The position numbers and the translations under genes are program-made. 38,784 nucleotides of DNA from DYGX01 sp035325905 (GTDB lineage: Bacteria > Chloroflexota > Anaerolineae > Aggregatilineales > Aggregatilineaceae), in NCBI GenBank assembly GCA_035325905.1, contig DAOKYY010000029.1:1-38784 (forward strand), given 5' to 3'. Position 1 is the first letter of the stretch. Each line of letters starts with the position of its first letter. Below the pieces are notes generated by a model, which was not told the DNA's origin, did not search any database, and saw only the letters and a program-made list of their open reading frames with translations. Below are positions 1 to 8,519 of the stretch, in pieces.

Positions 1-28
1 CCCGGGTAAAGTGCATCACAAGCTCTAG
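1..28. repeat. Partial copy of CTAG-bordered terminal-inverted-repeat element
   Basis: The first 28 bases match the right end of the 145-bp element at 38580-38724 (bases 38697-38724) at all but two positions (T/C at 12 and C/A at 17), in the same orientation. The copy ends in CTAG at 25-28. That CTAG also provides the TAG stop codon of the minus-strand gene that ends at 25. The rest of this copy lies outside the window, so its full length and left end cannot be seen. Confidence 0.7.
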
Positions 29-684
29 AGCACGCTCACCGGGAACTCGATCAAGCACGTGCTGCCAAAGGCTTCGAGCGGCTGGTTGCGAGCCAGGTAC
101 TCGGCGCACACCGGCGCGTCGCGATCGTCCGGGTGGCGCGTAAAGCCATCTCCGGCGAACAGATCGTTGACGTTGATCTCGTCGTGCAGGAATTGGCGCA
201 CCGCCGCGACATCGCCCCCTTCGGCGAGCGCTTCCTCGTAGCTGAGCTGGCACAGGCGCGACGCAGCCCGCTCGATCCGCTCGCGCCAGTCGGGGTAGAC
301 CTCCGCCGCCAGCTCTAGCAAGTTGTCCCACGTCGCCAGCTTGAGCGCGGCGGACGGGATCAGCGCCAGCTTGAAGCGCGTGCCGCGCGCCACCAGGTCT
401 TCGATTGTCGCGTCGCCGTAGCCGATATGGCGCAGAATGTCAGCGCCGCCCAGCCCAACCAGGCCGGCTAGACCTTCGGAATCCAGCAGAAATACGATGC
501 GGCGGCGCGGGTCACTGCTCAGGTTCTGGAAGGCACTGCCGTCCGTGCCGCGCAGCACGCGCCCGGCGAACCCGTTATCCGGCACGGGCAGGCGCAGGCC
601 GCGCCCAAACGCCTGCGCGAATACGCGCGCGAACCCGCCGAAAAGCGCCTCGCCGTCGCCGCCGAAGGTGATGTCCAGTCTCAC
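25..684 (-). CDS. Hypothetical protein, co-transcribed with tyrS
   Basis: This is a 219-aa protein that I do not recognise. A GTG start at 684 was chosen because it lies 13 nt after the tyrS stop and is preceded by a purine-rich AGGCGGGG stretch. The longer frame from 780 would run deep into tyrS. The sequence looks soluble, with mixed alpha/beta composition, no signal peptide and no clear membrane segment. It has a glycine-rich segment near residues 70-90 (LVGLGGAD) and an acidic, tryptophan-containing helical middle. Position directly downstream of tyrS suggests co-transcription, but not function. The stop codon TAG is formed by the CTAG border of the repeat element at 1-28, so the extreme C terminus may have been set by that insertion. 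Confidence 0.75.
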   Translation of the reverse strand: MRLDITFGGDGEALFGGFARVFAQAFGRGLRLPVPDNGFAGRVLRGTDGSAFQNLSSDPRRRIVFLLDSEGLAGLVGLGGADILRHIGYGDATIEDLVARGTRFKLALIPSAALKLATWDNLLELAAEVYPDWRERIERAASRLCQLSYEEALAEGGDVAAVRQFLHDEINVNDLFAGDGFTRHPDDRDAPVCAEYLARNQPLEAFGSTCLIEFPVSVL

Positions 685-697
685 GGACCCCGCCTGC

Positions 698-1921
698 TCA
701 CCCGGCGACGACGCGAACGAACTTGCGCTTGCCCACTTGCAGCACGGCAGGCGCCTGGTCGGGCGCGATCTCCGCCTCAAAATCCGTGACGCGCTCGCCG
801 TCGAGGCGCACGCCCCCCCCCGTGATCTGGCGCTTGGCGTCGTTTTTGCTGGCGGTCAGCCCGGCCCCGGCCAGAATATCGACGATGCGCGCCGGCGCCG
901 TGATCGTGAAGCTCGGCATCTCGTCGGGCAGCCCCTCCCCCTGGATCACGGTCGCGAAATGGCGCGCGCCCTGCGCGGCGGCTTCTTCACCCATGAAGAT
1001 CGACACGATCGCGTGCGCCAGCTCCTTCTTGACCTGCATCGGCTCGGTTGCCATGCGCGCTTTCAGCGCGTCGAGCTGGTGCTCGTTCCATCCGAGTAGC
1101 AGCTTGTGGTATACAGGCATGGCCTTGTCCGGCACACTCATAACCTTGCCGTACATATCTTCCGGCGTGGTCAGCAGAGGGATGTGGTTGCCCATACTCT
1201 TGCTCATCTTCACTTCGCCGTCGGTGCCGGGCAGAAGCTCACCCATGATGATCGCGATCAGCGGCGGCATCCCCACCGCCTGCTGAAGCTTGCGTCCGGC
1301 GACGAGGATGTTGAACAACTGGTCCTGCCCGCCAACCTGCACGTCGGCCCGCAGCGCGACGGCATCATACGCCTGCATCAGCGAGTAGAACATCTCGTGC
1401 AGATAGATCGCCTCGCCCTGCTCCAGCCGTCGCGCGAAGTTCTCGCGCGTCAGGAACTGCTGCACGGTGAAGTTCTGCGCCAGCCGGATGATGTCGCGAA
1501 AATCGAGCGAAGACAGCCATTCGTCGTTGCGCCGCACCTCCGTCCGCTCCGGGTCGAGAATCTTGAACGCCTGCTCCTGATAGGTCCGGGCGTTCTCCTC
1601 GGCTTGCTCCGGCGTGAGCTGCTCGCGCGCCTTGTCCACGTCGGACGGATCGCCGATCAGGCTGGTGAAGGTGCCAATCAGGAAGATCACGTCGTGCCCG
1701 AACTCCTGAAACTGGCGCAGCTTGCGCATGGTGATCGTGTGACCGAGGTGCAGGTCGGGCTTGCGAGGGTCGTAGCCGCAATAGACGCGCAGCGGTCGTC
1801 CTTCGCGCTGCGCCTGGATCAAGCGCTCGCGCAGCTCGTGCGTCATATGCTCTTTGGTCTGGGGATCGCCGTAGGCTGTCCCCGACATCAAGACTTCGAC
1901 CTGCTCGTCAATTCCCGGCAT
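698..1921 (-). CDS. tyrS: Tyrosine--tRNA ligase
   Basis: Cytoplasmic class I aminoacyl-tRNA synthetase that charges tRNA-Tyr. The 407-aa product has the HIGH-type signature HLGH at residues 58-61 and a canonical KMSKS at 238-242. It ends in an S4-type RNA-binding domain (about 345-407). The KMSKS form, rather than KFGKT, places it in the TyrZ-like branch of bacterial TyrRS. The ATG at 1921 was chosen over an upstream in-frame ATG at 1990 because AAAGGA lies about 11 nt before it and the protein then starts at normal family length. The stop at 698 is followed 13 nt later by the start of an unknown gene in the same direction. No T-box leader is seen in the 226-base region upstream. Confidence 0.97.
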   Translation of the reverse strand: MPGIDEQVEVLMSGTAYGDPQTKEHMTHELRERLIQAQREGRPLRVYCGYDPRKPDLHLGHTITMRKLRQFQEFGHDVIFLIGTFTSLIGDPSDVDKAREQLTPEQAEENARTYQEQAFKILDPERTEVRRNDEWLSSLDFRDIIRLAQNFTVQQFLTRENFARRLEQGEAIYLHEMFYSLMQAYDAVALRADVQVGGQDQLFNILVAGRKLQQAVGMPPLIAIIMGELLPGTDGEVKMSKSMGNHIPLLTTPEDMYGKVMSVPDKAMPVYHKLLLGWNEHQLDALKARMATEPMQVKKELAHAIVSIFMGEEAAAQGARHFATVIQGEGLPDEMPSFTITAPARIVDILAGAGLTASKNDAKRQITGGGVRLDGERVTDFEAEIAPDQAPAVLQVGKRKFVRVVAG

Positions 1922-1989
1922 GGTAACTCGCGTCCTTTCGTGCGTAGATTCTTCGCAATCGAGCGTTGCGGTCCCCGTAAAACGCGACA

Positions 1990-2018
1990 ATCATACCATA
2001 GGCGGGGCGCGAAATCAC
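1990..2018 (-). promoter_or_regulatory. Candidate tyrS promoter
   Basis: On the minus strand a TATGAT hexamer (1995-1990) is preceded by TGG, giving an extended -10 (TGGTATGAT). The -35 region 17 bases upstream (GTGATT) is weak. The predicted leader would be about 60 nt. Confidence 0.4.
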
Positions 2019-2147
2019 CCGCCGCCTGCTACCGCGCGGCGCAGGTTGCCACGCCGCCGCACAATCGGTTACGCTCTATGTCAGCCAGCGCGCTCAGGCC
2101 GGGAGGGTATCGCGGAATCCGGCGCCGGCGCGTCGATCAGGAGCATT

Positions 2148-2669
2148 GTGGCGCATTTCATCAAGTACTGGAAATGGCCGACGGTCCAGCCGCGCTATGA
2201 CGAGCCGCTGCCAACCCTGCGCCACATGGGCAGCCGCCAGTTCAGCCGGGTTGCGCCGGGCGATGTGATCTGGATGATCACCGTCCAGCCGGGGACGGAT
2301 ATCCTGTTCGTCGTCGGCAAGCTGACCATCGGCTGGCTCGGCGACCGCGAGACAGCCATGCGCATCCTGGGCGTCACCCGGCTGTGGGACGCGCCTTTCC
2401 ATGTGATCGCGCAGGAGATTGTCGCGGGGACAGGGACGGGCGAGCCGTTCAAGGAGATCAGCCTGCGCGAGATCGCCGCCAAGCTGCGCTTTGTCAGCCC
2501 CGCTGGCCGCGATCGCCTGCGGACGGTCGGCGGACGCGTCCACCCAACCCAGCTACAGACGATGCGCCAGCTCACGGATGAGAGCGCGCGGCTGCTGGCG
2601 CGGGCTTGGGAGCGCGCGCCCGCCGGTCGCAGCCCGGAAGGGTCGGGCGCGAGCGAGCCAGGGCGCTGA
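2148..2669 (+). CDS. Hypothetical protein, possibly PUA/EVE-like
   Basis: A 173-aa soluble protein of unknown function. The GTG start at 2148 was chosen because AGGAG at 2139-2143 lies just upstream. An open frame continues to 1920 but the extra residues are low-complexity and overlap the tyrS leader. The central part (residues about 28-90) contains PGDVIWMITV followed by a beta-rich stretch and an aromatic-rich segment, a pattern reminiscent of PUA/EVE-like folds that bind modified bases or RNA. That resemblance is impressionistic. The C-terminal 25 residues are Arg/Ala/Gly-rich and probably disordered. The permease gene follows after 66 nt on the same strand. Confidence 0.75.
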   Translation: MAHFIKYWKWPTVQPRYDEPLPTLRHMGSRQFSRVAPGDVIWMITVQPGTDILFVVGKLTIGWLGDRETAMRILGVTRLWDAPFHVIAQEIVAGTGTGEPFKEISLREIAAKLRFVSPAGRDRLRTVGGRVHPTQLQTMRQLTDESARLLARAWERAPAGRSPEGSGASEPGR

Positions 2670-2735
2670 ATCGGTCAATCGTGTAACGGCACGCCGGGCG
2701 GCGTCGGGCCGCACCGGCCAGGCACCCAACATCGC

Positions 2736-5540
2736 ATGCTAAGAACCCACCGCCGGAAGATCATCGGGGATATTACTTCCCGCAAGACGCGGACACTGCT
2801 CGTCACCTTGAGCGTGTTTGTGGGCGTGCTGGGCGTGGTCGTGCTGATCACGCTCGGCGAGCTGATCACGCGCCAGCTCGAAAAAGACCTGAACCCGCGC
2901 GAGATGGCGATGCTGCGCGTCTATCTCGACCAGCCGGCGGGCCGCCGCGCCGATAACGAAGCCGTCCTGCAACTGCTGCGCAGCCGGCCGGGCGTCACGG
3001 ACGTTGAGGGGCAAGCTGTCTTCGGGTTCCAGTGGAAGCTGCCCGAAGAGACCGAGTTCCGTAACGGGCAGATGTACGCCTACTCCGAGCCGTTCGGCAG
3101 CATCGATCTGGAGCCGGTGCGCCTGGTGCGAGGCCGCTACCCGACTCCCGACGCGGGCGAGATCGCGATCGAAATCCGTATGGCGCAGAAATACGGCATC
3201 CGGCTGGGCGACACGATCATCGCGCAGCGCAACGGCTTCGGCACCGCCGATCTGAAGGTGGTCGGCTTCATTTTTCAGCCGTATCTCTACGTTGGCAGCA
3301 CGGAGAACACCGAGAGCGTTTACCTCGCGTATTCCGACGCGCAGAACATCCTGCGCTTCACCGGGTTCAGCTCGCTCTACGTGCGCTTTACCGACTTCGG
3401 AACTGCCCGCGAGCGCTCGCCGGAGTTCCGGCGCGTAATCACCAACCTGACACCCTACAGCATCGCCTTCTACCTGCTCGACAACCCGCAGAAAAACGCA
3501 TTCATCGTCGGCGCGCGGCAGTTCAGCCAGGTGCTCACCATCCTGGCGCTGGTTGCGATGGTCGTCGCCAATTTCCTGGTCACGAATGTTATCAATACCA
3601 TCGTGGCAGAACAGCGCCAGCAGATCGGCGCGATGAAAGCGATCGGCGCCACGTCCGCCGACATCCTGATCATCTATCTGGGGCTGGCGCTGGTCTACGG
3701 CGTTCTGGGCACGATCCCCGGCGTTCTGGCCGGGCTGCCGATCGGGCGCGCGGTGGCCGTCGAGGCGGCCCCGATCGCCAACACCCTGCTCGAAGACACC
3801 ACGCCGCCGCTGATCGCCGTCGTAGTCGGGCTGGGGATGGGGCTGGCGGTGCCGGTGCTGGCCGCTCTGCCCCCGGTCCTGAGCGGCGCGCGGGTGACGA
3901 TCCTCGAAGCGATGACCGACCAGGGCATCAGCTCAAGTTACGGCAAAGGCCCGCTCGCCGCGTTGATCGCGCGCAGCCCGCTGCCCGCCACGCTTGAGCA
4001 CGCGGTTAACAACATCCTCCGACACAAATCGCGCCTGGCGCTGACGCTGCTGACGCTCACGCTGGCGACCGCCTCGTTCATGGGCATGTACGCCGTTTTC
4101 GACCGGCTCAACGGCGTGATCACCGACATCCGCGCCGAGCTGCGCCTGGACTTTTCGGTCGATACCGCGCGTCTGAGCGTCTTTAGCGTGATGCAGAGCC
4201 TGCTGTCCGAGGAGCCAATCTCCGAGATTCAGCCCGGCGTTGCCGTCGAAGTCACGGTCAACGACCCGGTTGGCGACGCAGAGACGACGGAGGAAACCGC
4301 CGCCAGCGAGGAAGCGCCACACATCTTCGTGACCGCCGTAGACCCGATGACCAATACGCGCGACATCACGCTGATCGAGGGCACCGGCTGGCAGGAAGAC
4401 CCCGCTCGCAGCGGCGTCGTGATCACCGAGGAGATTGCCGATCGTTTTGGCAAGGGCGTGGGCGACGAGATCACGCTCAGCTCGGCGGAGAACACGCGCA
4501 CCTACCCGATCATCGGGATCGCGGAATACCCGCTGCAAACGGCGTTCATGCCTGCGGACGAGCTGGCGGCGTTCATCGGCACGCTGCGCGACGCGCCGGA
4601 GCCAAACGCTTACTGGCGCGAAGTGACCGTCGCGAACGGCGACCTCCGGCCCGTCGATCTATCGAACTCGGAGACCGTCTGGGCGGTGGGGATCGACGAG
4701 CGCGTAGGCCGTTTCCTGGCGCCGTCATTCAGCGTAGACCAGCCGGCGGTCATCGTCAGCCGCAACCTGGCTGACGCGCTCGGCGTCACCGAAGGCGACA
4801 CGCTTGCGCTGCGCCCCGCCGGGGACTCATTGATCGGCACGCTGCTCGATCCGCCAAGAACGGACTTTCCGATTCTGCGCGTGGTGGATATCGATCCGGC
4901 GCAGATCAGCTTCATCCTGCGCCAGGCGCCTGAAGGCGCGCTCGACGCTTCGGACGTGCGTCTGATCGCGCTGCACTGGACCGCGCTGGCCGACCTGGTG
5001 CACGAAGACTACCGCGAGTTCACGCCGCGCACCTTCCGCGTGGACCTGGCCGATCCCTTCGACCCGCGCCTGTTCGCGCGGCCCGTCCCGGTCTACTCCG
5101 ACCAGGTCGATTTCGCCGACCGCGTGGCGGATACGATCCTCAGCCTGGGCGTCGTGATGAGCTTCGCCGCGCTGCTGATGGGCCTCGTCGGCGGGATTGG
5201 CCTGTTCACACTGACCTCGATCTCGGTGCACGAGCGCCAGCGCGAGATCGGCGTGATGCGCTCGGTCGGCGCGACCTCCAGCGTGATCATCCGCCAGTTT
5301 CTGACCGAAGGGATCGTGCTCGGCCTCGGCGCGTGGCTGCTCGCGCTGCCGCTCAGCTACTTTCTCAGTCGCCTTCTGCTGGCGTCGGTGCCCTTCAACG
5401 AGGTCATCCGCTTCGAGTACACCCTGCTCGCGCCGCTCTTGGGGCTGGCCGGCGTGCTGATCATCACCGTCCTGGCGACGCTCTACCCCGCCATCCGCGC
5501 CAGCCAGAAAACCGTCGCCGAAATTCTGCGCTACCAGTAG
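2736..5540 (+). CDS. Large ABC transporter permease, FtsX/MacB family with two FtsX domains
   Basis: A 934-aa inner-membrane permease with duplicated FtsX/MacB architecture. It has an N-terminal transmembrane helix (about 20-45), a periplasmic MacB-like domain, and a first FtsX helix bundle (about 265-395). A second anchoring helix (about 430-455) is followed by a second extracytoplasmic domain and a C-terminal FtsX bundle (about 795-930). The motif (R/Q)QIGAMKAIGAT in the first half and RQREIGVMRSVGAT in the second are the cytoplasmic coupling segments that contact the ATPase. Family members export lipoproteins, peptides or lipids, or transmit conformational signals. No MacB/LolD-type ATPase gene is adjacent, so the partner must be encoded elsewhere. 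The ATG at 2736 has only a weak ribosome binding site. The substrate cannot be predicted. Confidence 0.93.
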   Translation: MLRTHRRKIIGDITSRKTRTLLVTLSVFVGVLGVVVLITLGELITRQLEKDLNPREMAMLRVYLDQPAGRRADNEAVLQLLRSRPGVTDVEGQAVFGFQWKLPEETEFRNGQMYAYSEPFGSIDLEPVRLVRGRYPTPDAGEIAIEIRMAQKYGIRLGDTIIAQRNGFGTADLKVVGFIFQPYLYVGSTENTESVYLAYSDAQNILRFTGFSSLYVRFTDFGTARERSPEFRRVITNLTPYSIAFYLLDNPQKNAFIVGARQFSQVLTILALVAMVVANFLVTNVINTIVAEQRQQIGAMKAIGATSADILIIYLGLALVYGVLGTIPGVLAGLPIGRAVAVEAAPIANTLLEDTTPPLIAVVVGLGMGLAVPVLAALPPVLSGARVTILEAMTDQGISSSYGKGPLAALIARSPLPATLEHAVNNILRHKSRLALTLLTLTLATASFMGMYAVFDRLNGVITDIRAELRLDFSVDTARLSVFSVMQSLLSEEPISEIQPGVAVEVTVNDPVGDAETTEETAASEEAPHIFVTAVDPMTNTRDITLIEGTGWQEDPARSGVVITEEIADRFGKGVGDEITLSSAENTRTYPIIGIAEYPLQTAFMPADELAAFIGTLRDAPEPNAYWREVTVANGDLRPVDLSNSETVWAVGIDERVGRFLAPSFSVDQPAVIVSRNLADALGVTEGDTLALRPAGDSLIGTLLDPPRTDFPILRVVDIDPAQISFILRQAPEGALDASDVRLIALHWTALADLVHEDYREFTPRTFRVDLADPFDPRLFARPVPVYSDQVDFADRVADTILSLGVVMSFAALLMGLVGGIGLFTLTSISVHERQREIGVMRSVGATSSVIIRQFLTEGIVLGLGAWLLALPLSYFLSRLLLASVPFNEVIRFEYTLLAPLLGLAGVLIITVLATLYPAIRASQKTVAEILRYQ

Positions 5541-5548
5541 CGGACAGA

Positions 5549-5576
5549 CCCGGCGGCGCGCATCCGCTGCGCCGGG
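5549..5576 (+). terminator. GC-rich hairpin after permease gene
   Basis: CCCGGCG (5549-5555) can pair with CGCCGGG (5570-5576) a few bases after the permease stop. There is no T-run, so it is only a weak terminator candidate. Confidence 0.3.
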
Positions 5577-5583
5577 GCCGCCG

Positions 5584-5612
5584 TTGCCAAGCGCGCCCCC
5601 GCTCACTATAAT
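5584..5612 (+). promoter_or_regulatory. Probable alaS promoter
   Basis: TTGCCA at 5584-5589, a 17-base spacer, then a perfect TATAAT at 5607-5612. This is one of the clearest sigma70-type promoters in the window. Transcription would start near 5619, giving a leader of about 57 nt for alaS. Confidence 0.8.
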
Positions 5613-5675
5613 TGCCGCGATTCGTCTCCATGTGCCCGCCCGAATGCGAGCCAATCCGAAAGAGAATCGTCGCCG

Positions 5676-8387
5676 ATGAAAAAGATGACCAGCGCGCAGG
5701 TGCGCGAGGCGTTCCTCGATTTCTTTGAAGAGATGCACCACAAGCGCGTCGCCTCGTCGTCGCTCGTGCCGGGCAACGATCCCACGCTGCTGTTCACCAA
5801 CGCCGGAATGGTGCAGTTCAAGGATGTCTTCCTGGGGCTGGACCAGCGCAGCTACTCGCGCGCGACGACCGCGCAGAAATGCATGCGCGTCAGCGGCAAG
5901 CACAATGATCTGGAGAACGTCGGCCCCTCGCCGCGCCATCACACGTTCTTCGAGATGCTCGGCAATTTCAGCTTCGGTGACTACTTCAAGCGCGAGGCGA
6001 TCCGCTACGCCTACGACCTGCTGACGCGCGTCTACGAGCTGCCGCCCGACCGGCTGGCATTCACCGTCTTCGAAAATGATGACGAGGCGTACAGAGTCTG
6101 GGTTAACGAGATCGGCGTCGATCCCCGGCGCGTGGCGCGGCTCGGCCCGAAGACGAACTTCTGGCAGATGGCCGAGACCGGCCCCTGCGGCCCGACCAGC
6201 GAAATCCACTGGGACCAGCGCCCGCAGGACGGCATCAACACGATCATTGGGGACTTAGAAGCGGAAAGCGACCGCTTTCTGGAGCTGTGGAACCTCGTCT
6301 TTATGCAGTATAACCGGCTTCAGCCGGACCCAAATCATACCGGCCAGTGGGATGAGCCGCTTCCCAAGCCCGGCGTGGATACCGGCATGGGGCTGGAGCG
6401 CATTGTGAGCGTCGTCCAGAACGCCAGCGCGAACTACGAGACGGACCTGTTCATGCCGCTGATCCGCCGCGTTCAGGCCCTCACCGGCCACACCGACGCC
6501 GAGCGCGACGCGAACATCGTGCCCTACCGCGTGATCGCCGACCACATTCGCGCGGCGACCTTCCTGATCGCGGACGGCGTGCGTCCTGGCGCGACCGGGC
6601 GCGACTACGTCTGCCGCATGGTGATCCGGCGCGCGGTCCGCTTCGGGGCCAAGCTCGGCTTTGAGGAGCCGTTCCTGGCGGAGGTAGCGGATGTGGTGAT
6701 CGACATCATGGGCGATCACTACACCGAGCTGCCGGAGCGCCGCGAGGCCATCCGCCGCACGATTACGAACGAGGAAGTGCGCTTCCGCCGCGCGATGGAC
6801 CGCGCCCTGGCGGAGCTGGGCGAGATGCTGGCTGCTCTGCCCGCAGGCGGCGAGCTACCCGGCGGGCTGGCCTTCCGCCTGCACGCGGAGAAGGGCCTGC
6901 CGCTGGAGATCACGCGCGACATCGCTCAGGAGCAGGGGTACACCGTTGACGAGGCCGGTTTCCGCGAGGCGCAAGCGCGTCACGAAGCAGTCAGCCGGGG
7001 GCGCGATGGCGGCGCGTTCGGCGCGATCGCGACCGGCGAAGTCTACCAGGCGGCGCTCAACGCGCTGCGCCAGGCGGGGCGGCTGAATGGTGGCGTCCGC
7101 CAGGAGCAGTACGGGCCGCTGGAGCACGACGCGACGATCATCGCGATGCTGCGCGACGGCGAGCTGATCGAGCAGGCCCAGGCGGGCGACACGGTCGAGG
7201 TCGTGCTCGACGTAACCCCCTTCTACGTCGAGGCGGGCGGGCAGGTCAGCGACACCGGCGCGTTGCAGGGCGCAGATTGGACGGTCGATGTCGAGGACGT
7301 GCGCCAGCCGGTCGGCGGGCTGATCGTGCATCGCGGCGAAGTGGTCGAGGGCCAGCCCCGCGTCGGCGCGCGCTGCACCGCGCAGGTGGACGCCGGGCGC
7401 CGCCTGGATATTATGCGCAACCACACCGCGACCCATCTGCTCCACGCCGTGTTGCGCAGCGTGCTGGGCACGCACGTCCAGCAGCGCGGCTCGCTGGTCG
7501 CGCCGGATCGTCTGCGCTTCGACTTCAGCCACGACCAGCCGATCACCGCTGAGGAACTGGACACCATCGAGCGCGAGATCAACGCCGCGATCCTGGCGAA
7601 TATGCCGGTGCGCGCAGTGTGGAAAGACCTTGCCACGGCGCGGGCCGAGGGCGCGATGGCGCTCTTTGGCGAAAAATACGGCGACCGCGTGCGCACGATC
7701 AACATTATGCAAACCGAATCCGACCGCTTCAGCTACGAGCTGTGCGGCGGCAACCACGTCGAGCAGACCGGGGTGATCGGCCCGTTCGTAATCACCGCCG
7801 AGGGCAGCGTCGCGCAGGGCATCCGCCGCATCGAGGCGCTGACCGGGCGCGGCGCGGAAGCCTACATCCGCCGCCACCTGCGCGAGCTGGATCAGGTCGC
7901 GGCCCGGCTGGGCGCGACGCCCGAATCGGTCGCGCCGCGTGTTGACGCGCTGCTCGATGATCTCAAGCAGCAGCAGAGCGAGAACGCCCGCCTGCGCCGC
8001 CAGCTTGCCCGCTTCGAATTCGAGGCGCTGCTGGCCCAGGTCCAGACCGTCGGCGGCGCAAGCGTGCTGGTCGCCGAGATTCCACCGACCGCGCCGGACA
8101 CCCTGCGCGAGATGACCGACTGGTTCCGCGACCGTGCCGGCAGCGGCGTGGTCGTGCTCGGCACGGTGGCGGACAGCGGCAAGCCGCAGTTGATCGCCGC
8201 CGTGACCAAGGACCTGACCCAGCGCATCCAGGCTGGAAACGTCATCAAGGCAATCGCGCAGACCATCGGCGGCGGCGGCGGCGGTCGGCCGGACATGGCG
8301 CAGGCCGGTGGCAAGCACGCCGAGCGCCTGCCCGATGCGCTGCGCCAGGCCGTGGACGTGATCCGGCAGGCGTTGGAGAGCCGTTAA
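5676..8387 (+). CDS. alaS: Alanine--tRNA ligase
   Basis: Cytoplasmic class II synthetase that attaches alanine to tRNA-Ala and edits mischarged Ser/Gly. The 903-aa length is normal for the family. The catalytic domain carries CMRVSGKHNDLENVG near residues 69-83. The editing domain has the zinc-site pattern HTATH at 583-587 and CGGNH at 690-694. The C-Ala domain ends with the typical glycine-rich GGGGGGRPDMAQAGG segment. Translation probably starts at the ATG at 5676, preceded by AAAGAGAA. A strong promoter lies at 5584-5612. The stop codon is followed after only two bases by a decamer-periodic inverted repeat (8390-8514). A J-like membrane protein, ruvX and mltG follow on the same strand. Confidence 0.98.
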   Translation: MKKMTSAQVREAFLDFFEEMHHKRVASSSLVPGNDPTLLFTNAGMVQFKDVFLGLDQRSYSRATTAQKCMRVSGKHNDLENVGPSPRHHTFFEMLGNFSFGDYFKREAIRYAYDLLTRVYELPPDRLAFTVFENDDEAYRVWVNEIGVDPRRVARLGPKTNFWQMAETGPCGPTSEIHWDQRPQDGINTIIGDLEAESDRFLELWNLVFMQYNRLQPDPNHTGQWDEPLPKPGVDTGMGLERIVSVVQNASANYETDLFMPLIRRVQALTGHTDAERDANIVPYRVIADHIRAATFLIADGVRPGATGRDYVCRMVIRRAVRFGAKLGFEEPFLAEVADVVIDIMGDHYTELPERREAIRRTITNEEVRFRRAMDRALAELGEMLAALPAGGELPGGLAFRLHAEKGLPLEITRDIAQEQGYTVDEAGFREAQARHEAVSRGRDGGAFGAIATGEVYQAALNALRQAGRLNGGVRQEQYGPLEHDATIIAMLRDGELIEQAQAGDTVEVVLDVTPFYVEAGGQVSDTGALQGADWTVDVEDVRQPVGGLIVHRGEVVEGQPRVGARCTAQVDAGRRLDIMRNHTATHLLHAVLRSVLGTHVQQRGSLVAPDRLRFDFSHDQPITAEELDTIEREINAAILANMPVRAVWKDLATARAEGAMALFGEKYGDRVRTINIMQTESDRFSYELCGGNHVEQTGVIGPFVITAEGSVAQGIRRIEALTGRGAEAYIRRHLRELDQVAARLGATPESVAPRVDALLDDLKQQQSENARLRRQLARFEFEALLAQVQTVGGASVLVAEIPPTAPDTLREMTDWFRDRAGSGVVVLGTVADSGKPQLIAAVTKDLTQRIQAGNVIKAIAQTIGGGGGGRPDMAQAGGKHAERLPDALRQAVDVIRQALESR

Positions 8388-8389
8388 AA

Positions 8390-8514
8390 GCAGCGAGCGG
8401 CAGTTAAGGGCAGCCAGAAGCAGCTAAAAGCAGTAGAAAGCGACGACAGGCAGATGCCGCTTTTGCTGCACTCTGCTGCTCCTTGCTGTCTTATGCTCCC
8501 CTGTGCTACAGTTC
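8390..8514. repeat. Inverted array of degenerate 10-nt units (GCAG-N6 / GCTG-N6), copy 1
   Basis: GCAG or GCGA words begin at 8390, 8400, 8410, 8420, 8430, 8440 and 8450, exactly every 10 bases. After a short centre, GCTG/GCTC/GCTA words begin at 8465, 8475, 8485, 8495 and 8505, again every 10 bases. The right half is roughly the reverse complement of the left, so the array can form a long imperfect hairpin or cruciform. It begins two bases after the alaS stop and fills the space up to the next gene. A second copy of the same design is at 26801-26923. The segment at 8410-8433 matches 26811-26834 with three differences in 24. Confidence 0.85.
8483..8512 (+). promoter_or_regulatory. Candidate leaderless promoter within the repeat array
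   Basis: TTGCTG (8483-8488), an 18-base spacer and TACAGT (8507-8512) lie in the right arm of the decamer array. The ATG at 8520 begins 8 bases after the -10 hexamer and there is no ribosome binding site, so a leaderless transcript is possible. Confidence 0.45.
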
Positions 8515-8519
8515 GCGCC

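Noticed and set aside
1922..2147. T-box riboswitch upstream of tyrS
   Set aside because: No T-box consensus or specifier/terminator arrangement could be seen.
1106..2200. Long plus-strand open frame over tyrS
   Set aside because: Antisense to a clear TyrRS; its product has no recognisable pattern.
4827..8318. Long minus-strand open frames over the permease and alaS
   Set aside because: They are antisense shadows of well-identified genes, common in GC-rich DNA, and their translations are Arg/His/Ala-rich without domain features.
8390..8514. CRISPR array
   Set aside because: Units are only 10 bases, degenerate and inverted in the second half, with no spacers and no cas genes.
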